NCBI RefSeq assembly: GCF_025370935.1
Contig: NC_133481.1
Span: 17,939,527 to 18,003,526 of the forward strand
Reading direction: 5' to 3'
DNA: 64,000 nucleotides
From: Choristoneura fumiferana
Lineage: Eukaryota > Arthropoda > Insecta > Lepidoptera > Tortricidae
Part shown: piece by piece, positions 1-10,872 of the stretch
Position numbering within the stretch: the stretch's first letter is position 1
Layout: each line of letters begins with the position of its first letter
Notes under the pieces: model-generated
The model's input: the letters and a program-made list of their open reading frames with translations, nothing else
What the model was told of the DNA's origin: nothing
Database searches by the model: none
Program-made: the position numbers and the translations under genes

Positions 1-48
1 CGGTCAAACTTATAACACCCTTCTTTTTGCGTGGGTGGTTAAAAACAG
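1..48 (-). repeat. Fragment of the CCCCGACGCAAAAAGAGG interspersed repeat
   Basis: Read on the minus strand, the first bases give the start of a repeat also present at 7101-7330, 27589-27800, 42134-42373 and 44173-44403. Shared features are a TTTTTAACC start, a GACGCAAAAAGAGGGGTG-like block and a TATAAGTTTGACCG block. Only the first 48 bp lie in the window; the rest would be beyond its left edge. Confidence 0.6.
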
Positions 49-65
49 GTTTATCTTTCATTCAT

Positions 66-784
66 TTATTGGAATGTTAAAACTTTCCCCATGGACTCTG
101 ATGCACAAAAAACATCGTTTAATAAATTTCGGCTCAATTTTCGTAAACTGACTTCCGATATGGTACGGGCTGCGTCGAATACTCGTTGCCGCAATCCTTC
201 TTCAGAGCGTATTGGTTTCGCGTAACTTTGTCTTTTAAACATCCCCAATAAAAAAAATCTAGTGGGTTTAGATCCGGGGAACGCGGCGGCCATAAAATTG
301 ATCCCAATCGACCAATCCATCTCTGGGAATGTTTCGCTGAGGTGCTCACGGACTAGCCGAGCGTAATGTGCAAGAAACCATCTTGTTGGTACCACATGGT
401 TCGTGTCAGTGCCAACGGTACATCTTCTATAGGTAAACCAAGCAGGTCGTTTTGCAAAAACTGTAAATAGTTTCTACCATTAAGAATAGGAGGCAACTCG
501 ACCGGTCCCACAATTTGTCCATTACGAATTCCAGTCCACAAATTAATTTTGAATTGGTATTGGGACCGATCTTCTCGTTCTTCATGTGTCTGTGTTGGTT
601 TTTGTCTGCCAGCTAAGGACGTTGTGTAAATTGAAATATCCATCCCTTTTGCAAGCCGATTCTTCAGTCCACAATATTTCATTGAAATAAATCGGGTTTT
701 AGAATATTTTAATAGGCTTACGTTTGGCCTCAATCTCCCTTGATGAAAGGCGAAGATAAGGCTTAGATGATACACGTTTGTCAA
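66..784 (-). pseudogene. Broken DDE transposase (IS630/Tc1-mariner superfamily)
   Basis: Three overlapping minus-strand frames together give the catalytic half of an insect IS630/Tc1-mariner-type transposase. The upstream frame (784 to 353) carries a block like INLWTGIRNGQIVGP, then LNGRNYLQFLQNDL, then MWYQQDG, which holds the second catalytic aspartate. The frame then breaks near 390. The later frames carry LVREHLSETFP and WPPRSPDLNPLDFFYWG, the block with the last catalytic acidic residue. The first catalytic aspartate is not visible, and the N-terminal DNA-binding half is missing or too decayed to see. I saw no terminal inverted repeats. At least two frameshifts make it non-functional. 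A second remnant of the same kind lies at 10873-11089. Superfamily is confident; subfamily is not. Confidence 0.85.
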
Positions 785-904
785 GAAGGTGTCTGTTCAC
801 TTTGACCTTAAAGATGTTCAGATTATAGCGTTAACCAAATAATATTATCTAACGTTTTAAACTTTCGTGATTTTCATTCATTCATAATACACCGACGGAA
901 CTTA

Positions 905-1077
905 TCACGCTTACACACACGAGTAATATTTACCTCGACGTTTCGGCAACATTACAGTGGCCGTGGTCACGAGTAGACTGAAGTGTGGGGTGTCAAGTCT
1001 GCTAGCAGCGCGAGTCCTTCGAACTACCCTGTATTTTTGCAGTGTGGAGGAGGAGGAACTGAATGAACACACATTTC
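905..1077 (-). repeat. Repeat-derived segment with CTCGACGTTTCGGC block
   Basis: It contains TTACCTCGACGTTTCGGCAA, a block that recurs in related form (TTACCTCGACGTTTCAGC) at 56980 and 62290. It also contains GTGGAGGAGGAGGAACTG, resembling GTGGAGGTGGAGGAACTG at 24327. The 68-residue minus-strand frame here has no recognisable domain and is probably not a gene. It may be the decayed end of a Penelope-like or other retroelement, but that is a guess. Confidence 0.35.
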
Positions 1078-1120
1078 TAGTATAAATAAAAAAAATCATA
1101 AAGACTCCAAAAACCAATCA
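1078..1120 (-). repeat. Truncated 5' end of the tRNA-core foldback SINE-like family
   Basis: AAGACTCCAAAAACCAATCA matches the 5' terminus of the family described at 47168-47417, in minus orientation. Only about 40 bp remain and no target duplication is visible. Confidence 0.5.
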
Positions 1121-1148
1121 GCTTTACAATTTTATTTTCTTTATTAAA

Positions 1149-1232
1149 TAAACTAGAGTTTAGCCTCCGGCAAAATTCCCCTGGGAATCCCAAAATGTAT
1201 ATCGTGATTTTCATTGAGGTTGTGTTGTGAGG
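1149..1232 (-). repeat. Fragment of a GCTAGT-ended repeat
   Basis: AAACTAGAGTTTAGCC, a CCCCTGGGAATCCC block and ATGTATATCGTGATTTTCAT match the minus-strand copies at 48052-48246 and 49140-49432 and the plus-strand copy at 32575-33018. The fragment is decayed and non-coding. Confidence 0.55.
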
Positions 1233-2042
1233 TGACTCTAACCCATGAAAGTTTTTTATCCCTATCCCAATTCCGGAGTATGGCAACCGCGTCTATACTG
1301 CAGAGCTAGAGCAGAAGTTAGTAACAACCCAAATAGTAGGTGATCAACCCTCACGGCATCGCGGCATTATAAAAATCGTTCCTACATGACTTAATCTCAT
1401 AATAAGCTATTAAAGTCTAAAAAAAATTGGATTACACATTTATTTGTCACCAGCTCGCGAAAATTATTAATAAATTCTATTTTTATAATTTAAGTGGCCA
1501 TTGCTATTATAAAATTTATTTACGATAATTCCGCTGTCAAATAGCTCTCTAAGCGCATTTAATATAACCTTTTTATGATCAAGTAATTTCCTTTTTTCGA
1601 GAAGCCTCATTTTATGATATGAAAAATATATAGAATGTTTATAGAACTGTGTTTGCGCTTCTAGAACTGCCTTATCAGCTGCTCATATAATTGCCAATTT
1701 AGAAATGTTTATTAAGCCAATGGGTAGCTTTAAATATGCTAATGAAACATTTCTCGTTTTTTTTCTTTTCTTTCAAACCTTTTTAAAACGCCGTTTAAAT
1801 AGCAAAAAATTCTTCAAAAAAAAAAAATTACTTCAGTTAATTTTATAGCATGAATTAAAAGTTGTTTAATTTCTTTATCCATGTAGCTATTTCCATTTTT
1901 ATATAGACATTTAAAAAGATTGTGTTGTTAAAATATTAAATTTTGGTGTCGATGTTTCTCCTCTATATTATTAGTACCTACCCGTCCCGTGATATTTATT
2001 ATTATTTTATTTTATGTTGCTCTCAATAATTTAATGGTAATC

Positions 2043-2214
2043 TATATAAATAAAAATGAATCGTAAAATGTGTTGCTAAGCGCAAAACTCGGGAACAACT
2101 GGTCCGATTTCGATAATTCTTTTTTTGTTGTGTTCGTTACTATCAGGAGAAGGTTTTTATGGAAGAAAATAAAGAAAAAATACAACGGGGGCGAAGCCGC
2201 GGGCAACAGCTAGT
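2043..2214 (+). repeat. GCTAGT-ended interspersed repeat (Lep1/Helitron-like)
   Basis: It starts TATATAAATAAAAATGAATC and ends GAAGCCGCGGGCAACAGCTAGT-like. Many insect short non-autonomous elements end in this GCCGCGGGCA...GCTAGT motif. A CTAGT 3' end suits Helitron-derived elements such as Lep1, but no 3' hairpin was verified. No coding capacity. Confidence 0.55.
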
Positions 2215-2288
2215 CTTAAATTTCATTAAGCCGTTAAAAAATTGATTATCGCCGTATCGTCCATAATTTCCACGGAATTGGGTAAAGC

Positions 2289-2314
2289 GACCGAAGCCGC
2301 GGGAGTAAGCTAGT
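2289..2314 (+). repeat. 3' end fragment of a GCTAGT-ended repeat
   Basis: ACCGAAGCCGCGGGAGTAAG followed by CTAGT repeats the terminal motif of the element ending at 2214. The body upstream is not recognisable. Confidence 0.4.
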
Positions 2315-2325
2315 GAGATCCTTAT

Positions 2326-2382
2326 TATTATCATGTCAGCTGAAAGCCGTCCACTGCTGGACATAGGCCTCCCCCCTAGATC
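2326..2382 (-). repeat. RTE-type retrotransposon 3' tail fragment
   Basis: TTATTATTATCATGTCAGCT followed by GTCCACTGCTGGACATAGGC is the reverse complement of the ...QQWT-stop plus (ATG)n tail typical of lepidopteran RTE-like LINEs. Better preserved copies are at 6118-6475 and 62962-63595. It is heavily 5'-truncated. Confidence 0.7.
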
Positions 2383-3303
2383 CTTATATTGAAAGTTAAC
2401 AGAAAATTTAATATTCCTGCATAATTCATTGTTACCAAGTAACTGCAGTTTTATTTAGTTCTAAATTTAATGATCAGCTAACAACCATTATAGGAACAGT
2501 AAAATCAGACACTAAATTAATTTACAGATCTTAGCGGAATAGCAGATTGTTGCACCAAGCAGAAAGTTATTTATTAAAGCACCGAGTGCCGATTTGGTGC
2601 CCGAGCGTCAGCGAGGGCTTTAGAAAGCACGAGGGCAATATAAATTACTTAATGCGAGATGCATAATCTGCTTTTCTTTCAACTATTACAGGAATAGTAG
2701 ACAAAAAAAAACTCATGCTAAACTATTAATGGGAAGAAATGTCACTAGCACTCGATGATTCCATTTTTGTAAGTTTACATTCGCACTCTCAAAAAATGAC
2801 CACGGAAAATTCGCGAGGTTCCCGCCAATTTTTTTTTTTAAGTTTCTTTTTATTGCAGAGTTAGTAGCAGATATTTTTACCCGCGATCTGTCAAATTTTG
2901 GATGGGCGCCAGGTTGGCCAACCAAACACAAAGCTTTTTTTTTAAATACGGCTACTTACTATTTTTGGAAGGATTGGTAGCGACCATTTTTCATAAGACC
3001 GTCAGATTGACCAATTTAATAGAATTTTGTTTAACAGATAATAATATTTTTTATCATATTATTGTTTCATAGAATAATCAATACATGGAACACTTACTTT
3101 GAAGAAATTTGTATCATTGATTTTTGTTAGAAATAAAAATCATTATTTAGGTATTCGTTTCATAGAATAACAAATCAAATATTATTTATTCTTATATCAT
3201 TTAGTTGATATAAAACTTATTACAAAGAAAAACATTTAATGTGATAGTAGCTTCTAAACGTTTTAATTCATACCTGCGACAAAATGCATACCCTCCTATA
3301 ACG
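2383..3303. other. Non-coding AT-rich interval
   Basis: No domain, RNA or clear repeat was recognised. A GC-richer patch at 2580-2640 (GCACCGAGTGCCGATTTGGT and a GAGCGTCAGCGAGGGC block) looks like a decayed mobile-element end, but no partner copy is present in the window. Confidence 0.4.
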
Positions 3304-3510
3304 GTAGAAATTCACTTTCTGGTGTGGTCACAGTTGTTACCTAACCTAACCTTCTTTTCTGGTAGCGATTCGCTTAGTGGTGATGTCATAGTTCTTACCC
3401 TAACCTAACCTACTTTTCTGATAGCGATTCGTTTTCTGTTGGGGTCACAGTTCTAACCTAAACTATCCTACTTTTCTGATAGCGATTCGCTTTCTGGTGG
3501 GTCTGGTGGG
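3304..3510. repeat. 58-bp tandem repeat, about 3.5 units
   Basis: The motif AGCGATTCG recurs at 3364, 3423 and 3481, and a diverged version begins at 3306, giving a period of 58-59 bp. Each unit also has GG(T/G)GTCACAGTT-like, TAACCTAACC-like and CTTTTCTGATAGCG blocks. Units differ by several substitutions, so the array is old. Confidence 0.8.
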
Positions 3511-3798
3511 GTTTACGTTGAAACAAAATATCGTGAATAAATAAACCAAAAAAAAAAATTCTTTCAAAAATAATTCTATGGTTTGACACAATTTTTAAAT
3601 AAAAAAATTTCATTATAAAATTCATTAAATATGTTTCATTCAAGTAAATAGTAATTTAAACAATAATATTCGAAGTAAAAATACAAGGACTACAATGATG
3701 ATGATGATCCAATGTACGAAACTGGTCGACAGACAGAGACTTTACCAAAATATGGCAACGTACGTAACACCTTCAGTCACCATGGTGTTCAGGCGGTA

Positions 3799-3950
3799 GC
3801 GCCAAAGTTCGCATACTCTTCGCTAGTCATACCGTAATTTTTGTCCGAATCATCGTTTGGATTCAAAGAAAAAAGAGTTATGACAAACGATCATTCTGAC
3901 AAACATTACATTCGGACTTTGGATAAGTATGCGAGCCGATATGGACCCTG
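3799..3950. mobile_element. Short inverted-repeat element, deletion form
   Basis: It begins GCGCCAAAGTTCGCATACTC and ends GTATGCGAGCCGATATGGAC. The terminal blocks TTCGCATAC and GTATGCGAG are inverted, and an inner block (GTCCGAATCATCGTTTG against CAAACGATCATTCTGAC) is also roughly inverted. A longer copy of the same family lies at 42599-42870. No ORF, so it would be non-autonomous. Confidence 0.65.
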
Positions 3951-4663
3951 TTCAGGCAGCCAATGCTATGAGCAAACAGTATTTGTCTTAAAATCATAAT
4001 ATTTCCTCTTAGTAGTAGCATCGCTTCGTCTCAGCGCTAACTGCCTACAATCACCTGACTTCGCGCAAGCTCGCGCACTATGAATCGGAGGGATTGGGCC
4101 GTGCGGGGAGGGACACGGGGCAGCCCCACACAACGTGGTCACCCTGTCTTGACGGTAGAGCTACCTCACTAGTTGATTATCACGCTGTGGTGAAAACGTT
4201 TGAATAAAAAGAAAAAGTCCGCAACTATTAGCATACAAAGTCCTCGGTCGTGACGGAAAAGTAAAAAGTAAAAAATAGCCTGTTAGATACGTAGTACGTT
4301 CGGCGCCAAATGTATGCGCGATCATATCGAGACGGCTGCTGGGAGATTTGTTTCGTCGTGATGTTGCTTTATTGATATTTTGTTAATACTCAGTACTGTG
4401 AGAACTAGGCGTTTGTGACATTTGAGTGAATTGTTTTTGGCATATTTATAAGGCCCCCGTACCAGATAGCGATAACGCCACCGTGTCCAATACACTGATT
4501 TGACTATGAAGCTTTGAGAATGAATTAATTATCTAAATTCAAGTTAATTAAAAATGTAACAAAAAAAAATAACAGCTCAGTTATGCGCATGGGATTGAAC
4601 CTATCATTTAAAGCCCCATTGTCAGAGAAACCCTGTTGTGCACGAAAAATTCATTTATCGCAC

Positions 4664-4721
4664 GCCCGCGGGATCTATAGGTACTATTTTCCAGAGTAAA
4701 ACTGTCCTATGTTCTTCGAGT
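4664..4721 (-). repeat. Fragment of the CCGGGATAAAA-type repeat
   Basis: CCCGCGGGATCTATAGGTAC, then TTTTCCAGAGTAAAACTGTC and CTATGTTCTTC match, in reverse, the interior of the element at 40912-41127. Confidence 0.45.
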
Positions 4722-4756
4722 ATTTAAAAGATAAAAGCGTAACATACAACCAAGCG

Positions 4757-5366
4757 AACATACTCACTTTCGCGATCAGCGAAAGGTTGCTGGTAGATGA
4801 GTCTGGATATACTCACTTTCACGATCTGCGATTGCTAGAAGATGAGTCGAGTCTAGGATAGGGCGCAAAACAAGCAAACATACTCACTTTCACGATCTGC
4901 GAAAGGTTGCTGGTAGAAGCTGGATGAGTCGAGTCTAGGATAGGGCGCAAAACAAGCAAACATACTCACTTTCACGATCTGCGAAAGGTTGCTGGTAGAA
5001 ACTGGATGAGTCGAGTCTAGGATAGGGCGCAAAACAAGCAAACATACTCACTTTCACGATCTGCGAAAGGTTGCTGGTAGAAGCTGGATGAGTCGAGTCT
5101 AGGATAGGGCGCAAAACAAGCAAACATACTCACTTTCACGATCTGCGAAAGGTTGCTGGTAGAAGCTGGATGAGTCGAGTCTAGGATAGGGCGCAAAACA
5201 AGCAAACATACTCACTTTCACGATCTGCGAAAGGTTGCTGGTAGAAACTGAATGAGTCGCGTCTAGGATAGGGCGCAAAACAAGCAAACATACTCACTTT
5301 CACGATCTGCGAAAGGTTGCTGGTAGAAGCTGGATGAGTCGAGTCTATATAGGATAAGGCGCAATG
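4757..5366 (+). repeat. 82-bp tandem array derived from a reverse-transcriptase 3' end
   Basis: AACATACTCACTTTCACGAT begins at 4877, 4959, 5041, 5123, 5205 and 5287, spaced exactly 82 bp; two shorter degenerate units begin near 4757 and 4806. Units differ by only a few bases, so the expansion is recent. On the plus strand each unit encodes LRKVAGRSWMSRV, a stop, then DRAQ, which resembles the C-terminal end of RTE-type reverse transcriptases. The array runs into the retroelement tail at 5367-5435. The 62-residue minus-strand frames inside it are not genes. Confidence 0.85.
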
Positions 5367-5435
5367 GCGCTCATTGAGGGAGGACTATGTCCAACGGTGG
5401 ACTGGCTATTGGTTGAATGATGACGACGATGATGG
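5367..5435 (+). repeat. RTE-type retrotransposon 3' tail
   Basis: WRSLREDYVQRWTGYWL is encoded directly after the tandem array and is followed by a GATGACGACGATGATGG-rich tail. This is the C-terminus and (ATG)n end of an RTE-like LINE. It shows what sequence the 82-bp array was copied from. Confidence 0.75.
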
Positions 5436-5440
5436 GAAAA

Positions 5441-6117
5441 ATTCGTTTCGTCTATAAACACTACAACAGAGATCGTGAAGTCTATTGATTGAACTGGAAA
5501 GAAACGAAACGTATAAACTTACATTTTATTTACTGATAACATTAAAAGAGTTTGCCTAAATCAGTTGAAGTGTTTTTGCGTAATTGTTTCCCAAGAAACC
5601 TTCAAGACCTTTAGGAAAACATTTATAATGTAAACTTATGATTTTAATACCAAATAAGGACTATAAGGTCAAAACGATATTTTGCAATATTAAACTGAAG
5701 ATCATTGAATATATTGAAATAGCGATAACAATGTTAGCAAAATAACTTGCTAATACTAAGTTCAAAATTATTACCTTTTCAATAATTAAATGTCATTCTT
5801 AATGTGTTTTCATTCAAAATTATTGGGTTAAGTACTACGGAAAACTTAGACAATCTTTGCACATGTTTTTTTACTTTAAGTATATTTAAGACGAGTTTAA
5901 GTTCATTTTTTTTTGATAAGGTAATAAGTTAACGTTTATTACATTTACACTATTTTATTCTTCTAATATTTTATCAATCGCTAGGATTAGAGACATGAAA
6001 TTTGACGCGAGAGCCTTTTTTATATGCAAACGTTCTTGAAATTCACGATGTGAAATCCCGGAGTTTCAACTCTTCAGATGGATCTAATGGCTTACGCGTG
6101 CGAAACCGCGATTTATT
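5441..6117. other. Non-coding AT-rich interval
   Basis: No protein domain, tRNA or repeat partner was recognised here. Confidence 0.4.
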
Positions 6118-6475
6118 TACTAGTTCATCATCATCATCATGTCAGCCGAAAGACCTCCACTGCTGGACATAGGACTCCCCCAAGGCTCTCCACTCAGACC
6201 AAGTTGTCCAGTGTTAACCAGGTTGTCACTCCATCTTGTCGAAGGCCTACCGACAGCTCTTCTCCCGGTCCGCGGACTCCATTCGAGAACCTTCTGATCC
6301 CATCGGCCATCAGTCCTGCGAGCAATGTGCCCCGCCCACTGCCACTTCAGTTTCACAATTCTTCAGGCTATGTCGGTAGCAGAGAAACCCCGAGCATAGA
6401 CCTCTCCATAGCCCTCTGAGTGACTTTGAGCTTCCTCATGAGGCTCATCGTACATGGGGGCATCGTTTTTACTAT
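6118..6475 (-). pseudogene. RTE-clade reverse transcriptase C-terminus, 5'-truncated
   Basis: The minus strand encodes KVTQRAMERSMLGVSL, then after a frame break MKLKWQWAGHIARRTDGRWD, then VLEWSPRTGRRAVGRPSTRW, then a short degenerate end and a (CAT)n/(ATG)n tail at 6126-6140. These blocks are characteristic of the post-RT C-terminal region of insect RTE-clade endonuclease-reverse transcriptases. The catalytic RT core and endonuclease are absent, and a frameshift near 6357 separates the first block from the rest. It is a dead, 5'-truncated insertion. The overlapping plus-strand frame is its shadow. Confidence 0.85.
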
Positions 6476-7100
6476 TTATATTATTGCATTTTGCAGCAGT
6501 CACCGTGGCGTGTGCTCCTGGAGGAAGGGCTATGAATTAGCCCGAAACATTTCGAGCTAATCTCAATTTAAGACGCGAGGGCTTATTTCACTCTCACGGT
6601 AGTGTTATGTTCAAAGTTATAATACTTGTCACGATTATAATCATTGCTTGATTTCGAGAGACACGAGTCACGAGTCAAGATTTAATGACAAATTGTAATT
6701 TGCGAGCAAGCTCGTTAACGAAAAATAATTAATACTCTCTTTCCATTACAAAGATCAATTTCCGCAAAGTGTTAAAAAATGTTATCGATCAAGTATCTCG
6801 TTTAATCTCGAGTTAATATTTAAATACATAGTCGGACGCATCCAAAGCGACGAACGGTTTCCTTCAAGCTTTACTCCTTAATAACATGTAAACAGGGTTG
6901 TTATTGCAAAAACATGTTATTGGAGTCAAAGTATTGTTTTATCGACTTTATGTGATAGGGATTAAAGTTGAGAATGAGTAAGGACTAAGGAAGTGCTCAT
7001 ACTCTTACTTTGCTTATATTTAGTTTGTTCCGGGGAAGCAGTAATTTAATCGACGAGGAGTGTCTTGTAACCGGCTACCATACAAGTGAAAAAAAAATTG
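6476..7100. other. Non-coding interval
   Basis: No recognised gene. It holds ordinary AT-rich sequence and one possible repeat edge (CTCCTGGAGGAAGGGCTATG near 6515) without a partner in the window. Confidence 0.35.
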
Positions 7101-7330
7101 TTTTTAACCCTCCACGCAAAAAGGGGTGTGTTATTAGTTTGACGCCAGTGTCTTTCTGTCTGATTTCAATGAAGGTTATTTTACGTGTATATTCTGAGAC
7201 GAAGAGAAGAAGAGCAGAAATTGCGTGCGTTGGTTTTTAGAGATGTTTGATAAAAATCGGTTTAGTCGTTTTTGGGATATGGAACTTTGAAATAACAATG
7301 TTGGGGGTTTTAAGATTCCAAATTATGGTC
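7101..7330 (+). repeat. Copy of the CCCCGACGCAAAAAGAGG repeat
   Basis: TTTTTAACCCTCCACGCAAA starts it. ATCGGTTTAGTCGTTTTTGG and ATATGGAACTTTGAAATAAC near its end match the copies at 27589, 42134 and 44173. The short ORFs across it arise from the repeat. Confidence 0.7.
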
Positions 7331-7594
7331 GTTTTTTTATTATTTATTAAACCTCAACCTCTTTTGTTGAAACTTTTAAGTTTCAACAAAAGAGATGAAA
7401 ATAAGCTTTTTAAAATCTTTTTAATACTTACTTGCATTGTTATCCACACTGCACGAAATTTCACGTCATTTCAGTCACTAGAATAAACATTGCAAATAAT
7501 ATAAAACTTTAAAAATATATATGTTGCTGCCGTTATAAATATAAATCTATATAGATAAGCATAGTAAAATAAAAAAGCGCCATTAGATATGCGA

Positions 7595-7806
7595 ACCGTA
7601 AAACGAGGCTACTTTGCACCGATTTTTGCTCCAAATTTCGTAATCTATGTTTTATTTTAAAAATGGTCATATATGTATTTATGTAAAGTAGATCAATTTA
7701 TTGGGAAGTGTATCGGGTACCGGGACTTCGACCTGCAAGACATTTAAACAAAATAAGAACTGGAGCATAGTTACCCAGTGGGGGGCAAAGTAGCCTCGTT
7801 TTACGG
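7595..7806. mobile_element. MITE with 23-bp terminal inverted repeats
   Basis: ACCGTAAAACGAGGCTACTT (continuing TGC) at the left end is the perfect inverse of the right end GCAAAGTAGCCTCGTTTTAC plus GGT. The element is 212 bp with no ORF. It resembles a DNA-transposon MITE common in Lepidoptera. I could not define a target duplication. Confidence 0.85.
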
Positions 7807-8399
7807 TAAGAGTTAAGTCAGTGTTGCTAGGTATACTAACACCACTCTTTTACACGTTTACTCTTTGTTACGTATATAATTTTTCCTTTTATAGCTTCTT
7901 GTATAATGTGGGAAAAACGATTTAGCAACTAGACCATTTGTGTGACCTACCGGCCTCACTGGAGATTTAATACCAACCGGCGCTCGCACTTGCTTTTAAT
8001 TAAAAAACGGTATTCGAAATTCAAAAACGGTATACTATTCACACGATCAAGCTTTCTTCTGTTTCTTCAAATATGACCTAATACATACGTATGTTTGTAC
8101 AAACATATTGAGTTGCTTTAAGAAAGTAATGTCTTAAAAATATGTTCCGATTGTTTTAGCTGTAAAAGTATATATTATATTGGTGAATAAGTTTAGTTCC
8201 ATTTATAAAAAAAAACGGTGCCATGTTTGTACGTGTTTTTTGGGGGGCTTACTACATATTTATTGGGGTAATATTTTTAGAAACTGGGACTCAATTTACT
8301 ACCCAACTGCGGCAAAACCCAAAAAGAGGGGTTTTTTTTTAATGTAAATGACATTTCGACCATAATATTTTTATATATTACTAGGTTTTGCCCGCAATT

Positions 8400-8886
8400 T
8401 TTAGGGTTCCGTACCTCAAAAGGAAAAAAGGAAACCTTATACTTTTTGTCCGTCCGTCCGTCTGTCTGTCTGTCTGTCAACACCCTTTTTCTCGGGAACG
8501 CGTGGAGGTATCAAGCTGAAATTTATATATCAAATACTGAGGTCCCTTAGAGGTGTGAAAAAATCAAACTTCTAAGCCAACGCAATCAAAAGATGCAGCC
8601 GTTTATGTTGCAAATTTCCGCAAATTTTCGAAACTCGAAAGGGAATCAAAAACTTCCCGTGAACTCAAAATCTTGAAATTTGATATGAAGGTAGCTATTA
8701 TAACACAACCAACTAGAACAGTCCGAAAAGTTTGCTTAAGAGTAAGGCTCTGCATACACTGGATGTATTAAATCACTCGGAAAAAGCGAGAAATATCTTC
8801 AATACACGATTCCCGTTTACTTACATACCTATAAATGTGTATGGAACCCTCGGTGCGCGAGTCCGACTCGCACTTACTCGGTTTTA
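8400..8886 (+). repeat. GGTTCCGTA...CCGGTTTT interspersed repeat
   Basis: It begins TTAGGGTTCCGTACCTCAAA, has a (GTCC)n(GTCT)n tract at 8448-8478, and ends GCGCGAGTCCGACTCGCACT followed by TACTCGGTTTT. Other copies lie at 13144-13752, 34021-34550 and, reversed, 23479-23983. It is non-coding and its class is unknown to me. Confidence 0.75.
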
Positions 8887-9526
8887 TAGAAATAAGAAGT
8901 GACAAGTAAGTAAATTAAATAACTATACCTACCTTGTGTTGTAATTTAGTACGTATAATTATAATATGTTTCTGTTTTTTTTTTTATTATGGTTGGTTAG
9001 CGTAGAAGTGATATTTTTTGATAGGTATTTTTTTTACATTTTACGTTACACCGAGTGGCTTCAAATTATTGTCCGACTCATCAGAACGTTCAGCATGTAC
9101 TAAGCGTGATCAAAAATGTATACCAAAAATCTTTAAAAAATAAAAATTAATCAGATAAAATGTTTCCTTTTCGAAAATCCTGCTAAACGGCATCCTCCCG
9201 TTGACGTGCCGTATTAAAATGTAAAAATGGCCAGACAGCCAGTTACCTCCTGACATGCAATTTTCGGACGGTCGTTTATCAATTCAGCTGTACCACTTGA
9301 AGGTTTATCGATATATCGATAAAAAAATACAGATAAACTATGCTCTGAATACTTTAAAAAACAGAAAAAAGTTAATGGCAAAATTGATAATGAACTACAC
9401 TAATTTAACTTGTGCGATCATATCTTTACATAATATCACTTTACTTTATATCATATCTTTATATAAGTAACTTCTAGCCGTGTGTATGCTTAGATCTTTA
9501 CAACTAAGCAACGGATTTAATGCGGT

Positions 9527-9625
9527 GTTCACCATCATCAGCATCAGCAAGAAGACGTCCACTGCTGAACAAAGGCCCTTAGAACGCCTCAATGAACGAC
9601 AACTCGCTACTTGCATCCACCACCA
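9527..9625 (-). repeat. RTE-type retrotransposon 3' tail
   Basis: ACCATCATCAGCATCAGCAA and GACGTCCACTGCTGAACAAA, then AATGAACGACAACTCGCTAC are the reverse complement of the C-terminal SCRSLWH...QQWTS-type end plus tail, close to the copy at 62962-63060. Confidence 0.7.
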
Positions 9626-9654
9626 CCATCAGTTATATAATATATTATAATCTT

Positions 9655-9885
9655 TTACGGAGGGATTACACCTCTCCATTTCTTCCGTGGATGTCGTTAG
9701 AGGCGACTGAGGATATAGGTTAAGGTATACCGTAGGCGACAGGCTAGCAAACTGTCACTATTGTACCGTTTTTGTCAAACTTAAAACCTAAAATTGCTAA
9801 AAGTGGCTCCGAAGCGGTAACGTTTCGTGTGCTCTGCCTACCCCATGGGAATACAGGCGTGATGTTTGTGTGTATGTGTGTTTTA
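9655..9885 (+). repeat. GGATTACACCTCTCC-family retroelement 3' region
   Basis: GGGATTACACCTCTCCATTT, AGAGGCGACTGAGGATATAG and CTCTGCCTACCCCATGGGAA followed by GGCGTGAT match a common lepidopteran retroelement 3' segment. The same CTGCCTACCCCGTTGGGAAA end closes the reverse-transcriptase remnant at 12290-12640, so both may belong to one LINE family. Confidence 0.55.
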
Positions 9886-10020
9886 CGGAAGGACTTCACG
9901 CCGGTGAATTTTTGGGAAATGGAGCTGAAAACTACACATTATGTCGCACAAGCCCAACTTTTAAAAACACCATTTGAAACGTTGAAGATTTCCAACATTA
10001 TTTAATAGTCATAAAATTAA

Positions 10021-10860
10021 TTTCGCTAAAATAGTGCTGCGACGAGAATATCGATATCGATAATCGGTAAGTGCTGTCCGTCAAAACTCGCCCGGGTGGG
10101 ATCAAAACAATTAATCTTGTAGTTACCAGATTTTGACCCTTCCCGTGCATCGCCGAGTTAATCAATTTGCCCGTACTGGCTTAAAAATAAAAATAAAGCG
10201 AAGGGTTAAGTCCTGTTTGCTTTCAACGAGGATGTAGTAATTAATAGGTATTTTAAAATTACAAAAATGATATGTGTGTTTTTTTGAATTTCATTAGAAT
10301 TTTATTATTTGTTTTACTTTGGACAAAATCGGCATTTACTAGATTTTTCGTATGAAAACTAATAAAACTAAGCAGAATAAGTTAAATAACTTAAAAACCA
10401 AAAGCATACGAGTAAAATTCAAACTTATTTTATTACAAATAATAAAACTTCGAGGAAAATAAACGTCAGTTTTTTTTAAAACCTTGGGATGAAAGTATTT
10501 TTTACTATTCCTTTACTTGTCAACATAGCTAACACATTTCCTTTTACCACATCTATCCCTTCGTAATTCAAATTCTAATTTGTTAAACATTGATCGAATT
10601 AATTGCGTATCATAACTAGAACCTATTTGCATAACTGTCAATTAAAGTATAGTTTATTGAGCTGAAGCTAGAATGTTCGCAGACCCACTTTATCTGACAC
10701 TATAACTACATACATAATTATTATACTAATTGTTAACTGAGAGTTCATACTTGCAACCTATATATTACATTGACACATTTTAATTTCACTGTTCGTTAAT
10801 GTTATCGTTATTTTTTAAATTGAATTCTAATTTTATTTTTGTCAGACATTTTATTGTATT
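10021..10860. other. Non-coding AT-rich interval
   Basis: No gene or repeat recognised. Confidence 0.4.
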
Positions 10861-10872
10861 TAGATTACTTAT

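Noticed and set aside
4853..5287. Series of identical 62-residue minus-strand frames
   Set aside because: They are the reverse strand of the 82-bp tandem array and exist only because the unit lacks stops in that frame.
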